A stretch of DNA of 64,000 nt from Microbotryum silenes-acaulis. Lineage: Eukaryota; Basidiomycota; Microbotryomycetes; Microbotryales; Microbotryaceae. This document shows, piece after piece, positions 1 to 7,990 of this stretch. The position numbers and the translations under genes were made by a program. The stretch is from positions 1,664,542 through 1,728,541 of the forward strand of contig QPFY01000005.1 of assembly GCA_003665825.1 (NCBI GenBank). The letters are read 5' to 3'. The notes beneath the pieces were generated by a model that saw only the letters and a list, made by a program, of their open reading frames with translations, searched no databases and was not told where the DNA came from. Numbering within the stretch: position 1 is the stretch's first letter; each line of letters begins with the position of its first letter.

Positions 1-3000
1 GGGAGATGGAGCCGTCGGCAGAACGCCGAATCTGGATACCAAGGACGTATTCAGCCTCACCGAGTCGTTTGACACCGTAGCGCTGCTCAAGGCCTTGGAG
101 GGTACGCTCGATCTCTGGGAGAGAAGGGCTGATCATGAGCAAGTCGTCAACATAGAGCGCGATGTAGTGGCGCTCATCACCGGCAGTGCGGACATAGACG
201 CAGTGGTCGGACTCGGTGGCGACGTAGCCAAGTGCCGACAATGCAGAGTCGATCTCGTCGTTCCAGATGCGACCAGCCTGGCGCAAGCCGTAGAGAGACC
301 GGTGCAGCTGGAGGACCTTGCCCGGCATGTAAATCCCTTCGGGCACGCGAATGTACAGGGGCTTGTCGAGTTTACCGTGAAGATAAGCCTTGTCGATGTC
401 GGCCTGGTGGATGTGGTACCCATGAGCGGCTGCGAGGGCCAGGAGTGTGCGAATGGAGGTGAATTTGGCGACGGGGGCAAAGGTCTCGTCGAAATCGATG
501 CCCGAGCGTTGAGAATCACCACGAGCAACCAGGCGGCCTTTGTACGACTTGATTTGGCCGTGTTGATCGCGTTTTGTGCGGAAGACAAAGCGCGAACCGA
601 GAACCTTGGAGTCTGCAGGCACGAGAGACTCATCAATTGGTGTGAAGGCCGAGAAATCGCGGGAGAGCGAGTCGAATTCGGCCTGGGCAGCGAGGCGCCA
701 CTCGTCTGCCTGCGGGGTTGCCATCGCAGCGCGCCAGTGTGGAGGGTCCCGAGCAGGAGCGATCAGTTCCGTCGGGTCGGCGGGCGAGGTGTCGAGCAGA
801 GCAGCGGCTCCAGAGGCAAGGTAGGCGACGGCCGGAGGCGAGTGGAGCGCGGCATCGATGTCGTCAGGGAATTCCTGCGCAAGGCAGAGTGAAGCAACGT
901 TGCCCGAACGTGGCAAGAGGTCGATGGGGTCTGGTGATTCGGATCGAGCAGGCGAGGGTGGCGCCGGCAACGGACGTGGAGCCACCGGTCGCGGTGATGG
1001 GCAAGGCGTGGAGATGGCCGAGTCGGAGCTGCCTTGGTCAGAGGCGGTGGAGGTTGGTGAGCCCTGGTCAGGGTGGTCACCAGCGTGGGCTACGGGAGAG
1101 CCTTGGTCGGAGGCAGGAGGCGCGCGGGAGCCCTGGTCAGGGATGTCGCGGGCCGGGGAGGGACGGCGCAGGCCTTGGTCAGAGGCAGCGGGCACAGGTC
1201 CAGGGAGCTCAGCGCGAGGCGCCAGAGAGCGAGGGGAAGCAACGAGCAAAGGCTCAGAGTGGTCTACCTGGTCAGGGTAAATGTCGGCGGCCACAGGAAG
1301 CGGAATGGCGCCGGTGTGGGTGTTGGCCACAGGCTGCAGGGCGGGGAACTCAGATTCACAAAAGACGACGTTGCGACTGAGGATAATTTTGCGTGTAGCC
1401 GGGTCGAAGAGGCGATAGGCCTTTGCGTGGTCGTCGAGCCCTACGAAGATGAGTGGCACGGCCTTGGGGTCGAGGTCGGTGCGCTTAACCGAGGGGAGGC
1501 AGTGCCAAGCGCGGCAGCCAAAGGCACGCAGCGAGGAGACATCCGGTGCGACACCATGCCAGCGAGTGTCGGGAATATCGCCACGGATGCCCGCATGGGG
1601 CATCAAGTTCTTGCAGTGCACGAAGTACTTGGCAGCTTCAGCCCAGAGGCGTGGATCAGCGCCAGCCGAGTAGAGCAAAGCGAGGATACCCTCTTTGATC
1701 GTCCGATTGGTGCGCTCGACGCGTCCGTTTTGTTGAGGCGTGTAAGGGATTGTGAGTTCCCGACGGATGCCCTTGCTCAAACAGAAATCGACGAAACTAC
1801 GCAGGGTGAACTCCCCGCCGTTGTCCGAGCGAATGGTTTTCACCCGATCACCCGTGGTGTTCTCGACTTCGAGGATCCAGTTGCGGAGGCGATGGAAGAC
1901 GTCACTTTTGTAAGTGAGGAGGATGCACCAATGTTTACGAGTGTAGTCGTCGACAATCACGAGCATGTAGCGATGGCCACCAAAGCTGGGTCGGGGCATT
2001 TGGGCAACATCCACATGGACAAGGTCCAGACGGCCAGAGGCAATGGACTTGGAACGAGCAAAAGGAAGGGCGTGCGCTTTGGAAGCGAGACAAGCATTGC
2101 AATTGAAAGACCTAACCTCCTCCTCTGAATATACCCAATCCACCCCAGTGACCAAGCCTTTCTGCACGACGTTCTTGAGTTGCGCAACGGGTAAATGCGC
2201 GAAGCGACGGTGCAGAGTCAGCAAGGAAACTCTGTGAGGGGTGGCAAGGAGGGCATTGGGCATACAGGGTGAGGGTGCGACGTTTAACGCGTACAGGTCA
2301 TTTGCAACGACGGTGCCGGAGGAGTTTCTGATCCTGGCGCAGCCGGAGCCAAAGGAGATGCTGAACCCAAGGCGATCCAAGCGACGGACGGATAGCAGGT
2401 TGCACGGCAGGGAGGGCACCAAAAGGACATCGGTCGCCACGACGGGGCCAGCAGGAGTCGATATGCGGACAGAGCCACAGCCGGTGGAAGGAAGCGAACC
2501 GGCAACTCCAGCAACGGGTGGGCCGGCAAACGAGCGCAGCGTCGAGAAAAGCGTACTGTCGTTGGCCATGTGACGATTCGCACCGGAGTCGAGGAGCCAC
2601 GCCGATTTGTGAAACGGTGACGGCGTGGCGAGGAGACAGGCAGTGAACGTTGTAGGCTCGGGCATCTCGACGACGGCGGGGGAGGCGACGGCCGGGGAAC
2701 CCTTCTTTTGTCCTCGGGAAGTTGCGCCGGTGGAAGCCTTGCGGGCACGAAAAGCGGCGGCCCAGGCGGTGTCGGGGCAATCCTTGAGCCAGTGCATCTT
2801 GCGACATGTTGGGTTGGGACAGGGTCCGTGAGGCGCGCGTTGTTGGGTGGTGGCGACGGCGACAGCAGGTGATTCGACCGGGCGAGCCTTGATCTCTCGA
2901 TAGATACGGTCGAGGATATCGGCTGCGGGGGGTAAGGTACCGGACGTGCCTTGAGAATTTACAAAGGTTGTGCGCCATGCGGAGAGAGATGACGGCATCC

Positions 3001-3538
3001 GGGCAAGTAAGTGCGACGCGAGGAGGGAATCCGTGGTGACGTCGGAGTCGGCCAGAAGGCGAGAATCGTTCTCAAAACGGTCGCGAAACTGGAGGAAGGC
3101 GTCGGGGGTGTCGGGCATGGGCTCGGGACTGAAGAGTCGAGCAACAACTGGGAGGAGGTCGACAGCCGAGACGGCGCCATATCGCATGCGGAGAGCCATC
3201 CAAATCTTGTGACCACTGTGGGCGTCGCTGAAGTAACGAGAGAGGCCAGGGAGAACCGTCCGGGGGTCGACAGCAGCGCAGATGGATGCGCGAGCGTAGT
3301 GGTCCCATAGTGGTACATAGGACGGGGGCCAAGACGGATGGGGTACGCCGGACTTGAGGTATTCGAGGACGTCGGATGGCAGGCGGGAGCACAGCGTAAG
3401 AACCCAGTCCGGGTAGCCGTTGGCGTCGCGGAGGAGATCGGAGGCAGCGAAGGCTGCAACCTGCGTGGGCGGACGAGGTGGGGGAACCGCGAGCGTTGTG
3501 GCGGGGCCGACGGACTTAGAAGCGTCGGGCGCAGACAT
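1..3538 (-). CDS. Copia-A1#1 gag-pol polyprotein, 5' portion, open to the window edge
   Basis: The start is the ATG at 3536-3538 (MSAPDASKSVG). All 1,179 visible codons are open. Order: capsid-like gag; a non-standard zinc knuckle (CPNPTCRKMHWLKDC, spacing C-x4-C-x3-H-x4-C); aspartic protease with the LLDSGAN active site near 2,580; integrase with the HHCC zinc finger near 2,170-2,250, then catalytic D, DNGGEF and the ERTNRT glutamate region; a spacer full of SDQG repeats near 1,020-1,290; and a copia-type reverse transcriptase ending just past YVDDLL near 135-160. RNase H is off the window. This copy keeps the C that A1#2 lost around 1,995, so it is the better candidate for a working copy. 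Polyprotein processing and cytoplasmic particle assembly are inferred from the family. Confidence 0.92.
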   Translation of the reverse strand, partial: MSAPDASKSVGPATTLAVPPPRPPTQVAAFAASDLLRDANGYPDWVLTLCSRLPSDVLEYLKSGVPHPSWPPSYVPLWDHYARASICAAVDPRTVLPGLSRYFSDAHSGHKIWMALRMRYGAVSAVDLLPVVARLFSPEPMPDTPDAFLQFRDRFENDSRLLADSDVTTDSLLASHLLARMPSSLSAWRTTFVNSQGTSGTLPPAADILDRIYREIKARPVESPAVAVATTQQRAPHGPCPNPTCRKMHWLKDCPDTAWAAAFRARKASTGATSRGQKKGSPAVASPAVVEMPEPTTFTACLLATPSPFHKSAWLLDSGANRHMANDSTLFSTLRSFAGPPVAGVAGSLPSTGCGSVRISTPAGPVVATDVLLVPSLPCNLLSVRRLDRLGFSISFGSGCARIRNSSGTVVANDLYALNVAPSPCMPNALLATPHRVSLLTLHRRFAHLPVAQLKNVVQKGLVTGVDWVYSEEEVRSFNCNACLASKAHALPFARSKSIASGRLDLVHVDVAQMPRPSFGGHRYMLVIVDDYTRKHWCILLTYKSDVFHRLRNWILEVENTTGDRVKTIRSDNGGEFTLRSFVDFCLSKGIRRELTIPYTPQQNGRVERTNRTIKEGILALLYSAGADPRLWAEAAKYFVHCKNLMPHAGIRGDIPDTRWHGVAPDVSSLRAFGCRAWHCLPSVKRTDLDPKAVPLIFVGLDDHAKAYRLFDPATRKIILSRNVVFCESEFPALQPVANTHTGAIPLPVAADIYPDQVDHSEPLLVASPRSLAPRAELPGPVPAASDQGLRRPSPARDIPDQGSRAPPASDQGSPVAHAGDHPDQGSPTSTASDQGSSDSAISTPCPSPRPVAPRPLPAPPSPARSESPDPIDLLPRSGNVASLCLAQEFPDDIDAALHSPPAVAYLASGAAALLDTSPADPTELIAPARDPPHWRAAMATPQADEWRLAAQAEFDSLSRDFSAFTPIDESLVPADSKVLGSRFVFRTKRDQHGQIKSYKGRLVARGDSQRSGIDFDETFAPVAKFTSIRTLLALAAAHGYHIHQADIDKAYLHGKLDKPLYIRVPEGIYMPGKVLQLHRSLYGLRQAGRIWNDEIDSALSALGYVATESDHCVYVRTAGDERHYIALYVDDLLMISPSLPEIERTLQGLEQRYGVKRLGEAEYVLGIQIRRSADGSIS

Positions 3539-3616
3539 GCTGAGTCGTGCGAAGCGCCGGGCGAGGCTGAGCCGTGCGAAGCGCGAAAAAATTCAACAGG
3601 CAAAGGCGGGCACGAA

Positions 3617-3651
<35 letters not shown>
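3617..3651 (-). other. Primer-binding site of Copia-A1#1: antisense of a tRNA-fMet-type 5' half
   Basis: The element strand carries GGTTATGAGCCC immediately after the LTR. On the plus strand the 35 bases read as nucleotides 6-40 of an initiator tRNA-Met of bacterial/mitochondrial type: D-stem GAGC/GCTC around AGCTGGTA, then the anticodon loop CTCATAA and the start of the 3' anticodon stem. The 3' end of the primer would be in the anticodon stem, as in Drosophila copia, which uses a cleaved initiator tRNA. Confidence 0.85.
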
Positions 3652-3999
3652 TATGAAGATGCGACGACTGCTCAAGCGGTGGTTAGGCTCTGATCGACGG
3701 ACCAAGGAGACCAGACCAAGAAGTTGCTTCTTACACACCTGCTCAAGCGGTGGTTAGGCTCTGATCGACGGACCAAGGAGACCAGACCAAGAAGTTGCTT
3801 GAGCAGGAGAGTGAGAAGTGCGGAGCCAGTTGGCTGAGGTAAGCTCGGGGCTGGCTCCGTGGCCTGTGTCAGGCGCACGGACCCAGCCCAGTGAGGAAGA
3901 GAGCTAGGTGGGAAAAGGCAGGCCAAAAACCAAGAGAAGACAAGGAAAGGAAGTGAGGGATGATATGAGAAGGAAATAGAAGAGGTTGTCAATCTCACA
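3652..3999 (-). repeat. Copia-A1 5' LTR (348 bp)
   Basis: In element orientation it starts TGTGAGATTGAC and ends CTTCATA. It is the same length as the 3' LTR of A1#2 and contains two copies of a 71-base unit ending CTTGAGCAG. Confidence 0.92.
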
Positions 4000-4068
4000 C
4001 AACCCGTACTCTGTCTCGTGTACTTACTGGTTGCCGATCCAGTCCCCTCTCGAGACATACGATTAACA
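4000..4068 (+). repeat. Copia-E 5' LTR, last 69 bases only
   Basis: It matches the end of the 3' LTR (12,875-13,082) and ends GATTAACA. The upstream part was displaced by Copia-A1#1. Confidence 0.9.
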
Positions 4069-4100
4069 GGTTATGAGCCCGAGCTAAAGCTGCTCCAACA
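4069..4100 (+). other. Copia-E primer-binding site, tRNA-fMet-like half
   Basis: GGTTATGAGCCCGAGC directly follows the LTR. Its complement contains a D-stem (GGAGC...AGCTC) and a CAU anticodon loop, but two bases between D-stem and anticodon stem are missing compared with Copia-A. The start codon follows at once at 4,101. Confidence 0.8.
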
Positions 4101-5840
4101 ATGACAGCTCCACTGACGTCATTCACGACCATCATGATCGTCTTCATCATCATCATCATCGCACTGTGCCACACCCTTGCAACCGCCCTCGCCCACGCAA
4201 TCGGCCGTTACCGCATCATGACGCAACTTGACACGTCGCACCTGGACCCGACTGTGAGCGTGACAGTCCGGCCCAGCGTGAACGTCGTTGCACTCCTAGG
4301 TCGTCTGAACTCGAACCGGGAGCTTCACCTCCCCAACGACACCCTCGTACTCGACTCGGGCGCCTCCCACCACATGGTCAAGGACGCGTCTCTATTCGAC
4401 GTCTGGCACACTTGGTCGCACATCGCCGTTGATGGCGCTGGTGGATCACTCATGGCCCAAGGAACCGGCTCGATCACGATACGAACGTCGAAACAACGAA
4501 CGATCAAGCTCTGCAACGTCTACTACGTTCCCGACCTTCCGGCAAACCTGGTCTCGGTCATGCAGCTGCGCCGCGAGCGCATTTACACCCACTTTGGCAA
4601 GACCATCGAGCTCCGGTCACAAGGTCACCTCATAGGCGTCGCATCCCTCATTGCAAACCAATTGTCGACACTGGACGCCACCCCAATCCGCTGCACACCG
4701 TCACCGGTTGCAGCCGCCGCCATCCCTCTCCTGACTCTGCATCAACGATTCGGCCACCTGTCCCTTCCCAACCTGCGAAGGGCAGTCTCGTCGGGTCAAC
4801 TACAAGGTCAAACATGGACGTACTCGGCGGCCGAATGCAAGGCCTTCTCCTGCGACACCTGCAAAGCGGCAAAGGCAACCAGGAAACCTTTCCCAACGTC
4901 GGACTCTCGCGCTTCGCAACCACTCGAACTGGTCCACTCCGATGTCCTCACTCTGCCCGAACCAGCCACCAACGGGGAACGATATGTTGTCACCTTCATC
5001 GACGATTTCTCCCGAAAGACGTGGGTCAGCGCGCTGAGAAACAAGAGTCAAGTATTCGACACCTTCCAGCGTTGGCACACCATGATCGAACGCTCAACGG
5101 GCCTCAAGCTCCGCACGTTACGAACAGACAATGGCGGCGAATACACGTCCAAAGCCTTCATTGAGTACTGCTCTCACCACGGCATTACCAAGCAGCTCAC
5201 AATCCCGTACACCCCGGAGCAGAACGGCCGAGCCGAAAGGACAAACCGCACGATCATCGAGGGGACGATCACCCTGCTCCAGCACTCGGGACTGCCCATG
5301 ACACTCTGGCGAGAGGCCCTCAGGTACGTTGTTGACACCAAGAACCTCAGCCCGCACAGCGCCATCGACCACAAGATCCCGGACGCTGTCTGGTTTGGCA
5401 AACCTCCCAGCACGGCAAACCTGAGGGTATTTGGCTGCCGCGCCTGGCACACCACCCCTCAGCACAAGCGGGCAAAACTCGACCCCAAGGCCAAACCATT
5501 CATCTTTGTTGGCATCGATAACAGATCGAAGGCCTGGACGCTTTACGACCCGGCCACAACTTCGTTCTTCCAGAGCCGCGACGTCCTATTCGATGAGAAA
5601 GTCTTCCCCGCTCGAGATGCCCCGATCGACCAACCGAAACCTCACATGACGTCCACCACTGGCGACTGGACCTTTGTTGACGCTGCACATGGCTCCCGCG
5701 CGGCACCACCTCCGTCCCTCCAACCTGTCGTGCACGAAAATCGATTTGCCGCGCTTGAGACCAACGCGAGTGACGACACAACGATCAACATGTCCGACGA
5801 TGGCTTTGACACACCGTCCGACATGTCCAGGGCTCAGTTC
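4101..5840 (+). CDS. Copia-E polyprotein part 1: hydrophobic N-terminus, protease, integrase
   Basis: The 580 codons up to the insertion are open. Residues about 10-34 form a strongly hydrophobic stretch (IMIVFIIIIIALC...), partly encoded by an ATC triplet run, that could be a membrane segment or signal anchor. There is no capsid domain and no zinc knuckle: the protease active site LVLDSGASHH is already at residues 82-90. The integrase HHCC finger (LTLHQRFGH ... CDTCKAAKA) lies at about 211-256, followed by the catalytic D in [14 protein letters not shown] and the glutamate in NGRAERTN. The frame continues at 11,164 after the Copia-A1#2 insert. Other Ty1/copia elements here have 290-350 residues of gag before the protease, so this element either lost gag or depends on another element's gag. 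Confidence 0.88.
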
Positions 5841-6324
5841 TGTGAGATTGACAACCTCTTCTATTTCCTTCTCATATCATCCCTCACTTCCTTTCCTTGT
5901 CTTCTCTTGGTTTTTGGCCTGCCTTTTCCCACCTAGCTCTCTTCCTCACTGGGCTGGGTCCGTGCGCCTGACACAGGCCACGGAGCCAGCCCCGAGCTTA
6001 CCTCAGCCAACTGGCTCCGCACTTCTCACTCTCCTGCTCAAGCAACTTCTTGGTCTGGTCTCCTTGGTCCGTCGATCAGAGCCTAACCACCGCTTGAGCA
6101 GGTGAGCACTACACTTCACTTTTCTCCTCTTACTAGTCATGATAGCTTACTGTAGTACTTGAGCAGGTGTGTAAGAAGCAACTTCTTGGTCTGGTCTCCT
6201 TGGTCCGTCGATCAGAGCCTAACCACCGCTTGAGCAGGTGTGTAAGAAGCAACTTCTTGGTCTGGTCTCCTTGGTCCGTCGATCAGAGCCTAACCACCGC
6301 TTGAGCAGTCGTCGCATCTTCATA
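5841..6324 (+). repeat. Copia-A1#2 5' LTR (484 bp, expanded)
   Basis: It starts TGTGAGATTGAC and ends CTTCATA. It is 136 bases longer than the 3' LTR. The excess is exactly one extra 71-base unit plus a unique 65-base segment at 6,102-6,166 (starts GTGAGCACTA, ends CTTGAGCAG). Full 71-base units follow at 6,167-6,237 and 6,238-6,308. Confidence 0.93.

Positions 6325-6359
<35 letters not shown>
6325..6359 (+). other. Copia-A1#2 primer-binding site (antisense tRNA-fMet-type half)
   Basis: It is the same 35 bases as at 3,617-3,651 in the other orientation. The complement keeps the D-arm and CAU anticodon loop of a bacterial-type initiator tRNA (nucleotides 6-40). Confidence 0.85.
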
Positions 6360-6437
6360 TTCGTGCCCGCCTTTGCCTGTTGAATTTTTTCGCGCTTCGC
6401 ACGGCTCAGCCTCGCCCGGCGCTTCGCACGACTCAGC

Positions 6438-7990
6438 ATGTCTGCGCCCGACGCTTCTAAGTCCGTCGGCCCCGCCACAACGCTCGCGGTTCCCCCACCT
6501 CGTCCGCCCACGCAGGTTGCAGCCTTCGCTGCCTCCGATCTCCTCCGCGACGCCAACGGCTACCCGGACTGGGTTCTTACGCTGTGCTCCCGCCTGCCAT
6601 CCGACGTCCTCGAATACCTCAAGTCCGGCGTACCCCATCCGTCTTGGCCCCCGTCCTATGTACCACTATGGGACCACTACGCTCGCGCATCCATCTGCGC
6701 TGCTGTCGACCCCCGGACGGTTCTCCCTGGCCTCTCTCGTTACTTCAGCGACGCCCACAGTGGTCACAAGATTTGGATGGCTCTCCGCATGCGATATGGC
6801 GCCGTCTCGGCTGTCGACCTCCTCCCAGTTGTTGCTCGACTCTTCAGTCCCGAGCCCATGCCCGACACCCCCGACGCCTTCCTCCAGTTTCGCGACCGTT
6901 TTGAGAACGATTCTCGCCTTCTGGCCGACTCCGACGTCACCACGGATTCCCTCCTCGCGTCGCACTTACTTGCCCGGATGCCGTCATCTCTCTCCGCATG
7001 GCGCACAACCTTTGTAAATTCTCAAGGCACGTCCGGTACCTTACCCCCCGCAGCCGATATCCTCGACCGTATCTATCGAGAGATCAAGGCTCGCCCGGTC
7101 GAATCACCTGCTGTCGCCGTCGCCACCACCCAACAACGCGCGCCTCACGGACCCTGTCCCAACCCAACATGTCGCAAGATGCACTGGCTCAAGGATTGCC
7201 CCGACACCGCCTGGGCCGCCGCTTTTCGTGCCCGCAAGGCTTCCACCGGCGCAACTTCCCGAGGACAAAAGAAGGGTTCCCCGGCCGTCGCCTCCCCCGC
7301 CGTCGTCGAGATGCCCGAGCCTACAACGTTCACTGCCTGTCTCCTCGCCACGCCGTCACCGTTTCACAAATCGGTGTGGCTCCTCGACTCCGGTGCGAAT
7401 CGTCACATGGCCAACGACAGTACGCTTTTCTCGACGCTGCGCTCGTTTGCCGGCCCACCCGTTGCTGGAGTTGCCGGTTCGCTTCCTTCCACCGGCTGTG
7501 GCTCTGTCCGCATATCGACTCCTGCTGGCCCCGTCGTGGCGACCGATGTCCTTTTGGTGCCCTCCCTGCCGTGCAACCTGCTATCCGTCCGTCGCTTGGA
7601 TCGCCTTGGGTTCAGCATCTCCTTTGGCTCCGGCTGCGCCAGGATCAGAAACTCCTCCGGCACCGTCGTTGCCACTGCTCAAGCCGTTGCAAATGACCTG
7701 TACGCGTTAAACGTCGCACCCTCACCCTGTATGCCCAATGCCCTCCTTGCCACCCCTCACAGAGTTTCCTTGCTGACTCTGCACCGTCGCTTCGCGCATT
7801 TACCCGTTGCGCAACTCAAGAACGTCGTGCAGAAAGGCTTGGTCACTGGGGTGGATTGGGTATATTCAGAGGAGGAGGTTAGGTCTTTCAATTGCAATGC
7901 TTGTCTCGCTTCCAAAGCGCACGCCCTTCCTTTTGCTCGTTCCAAGTCCATTGCCTCTGGCCGTCTGGACCTTGTCCATGTGGATGTTGC
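6438..7990 (+). CDS. Copia-A1#2 gag, protease and integrase N-terminus
   Basis: It begins MSAPDASKSVG. Gag occupies about residues 1-290, ending in the unusual knuckle CPNPTCRKMHWLKDC. The protease LLDSGANRH lies near residue 315 and the HHCC integrase finger (LTLHRRFAH ... CNACLASKA) near 448-495. A single C missing at about 7,990 (GTTGCCAAATG, against GTTGCCCAAATG in A1#1) shifts the frame inside the integrase, and the shifted frame stops at 8,036. I treat this as a mutation rather than programmed frameshifting, because A1#1 and A2 read straight through here. Confidence 0.9.

Larger units (their letters stand above)
1..3999 (-). mobile_element. Copia-A1#1, Ty1/copia element, 5' part; continues past the left edge
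   Basis: The minus strand reads, from 3999 downward: 5' LTR, half-tRNA priming site, then one gag-pol frame cut by the window edge just after the reverse transcriptase active site. It is nearly identical to Copia-A1#2 in inverted orientation (5,841 to about 9,990), so the two form a large inverted repeat with about 1.8 kb of Copia-E between them. It landed in the 5' LTR of Copia-E: only the last 69 bases of that LTR survive at 4,000-4,068. CAACC at 4,000-4,004 is the expected target duplication, but its partner lies off the window. It has an in-frame 18-base deletion (six residues) before the VANDLY motif, relative to A1#2 and A2. Confidence 0.93.

Noticed and set aside
4101..4220. Host membrane-protein gene at 4,101
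   Set aside because: The hydrophobic start runs in frame into a copia protease and integrase and sits directly behind an LTR and priming site.
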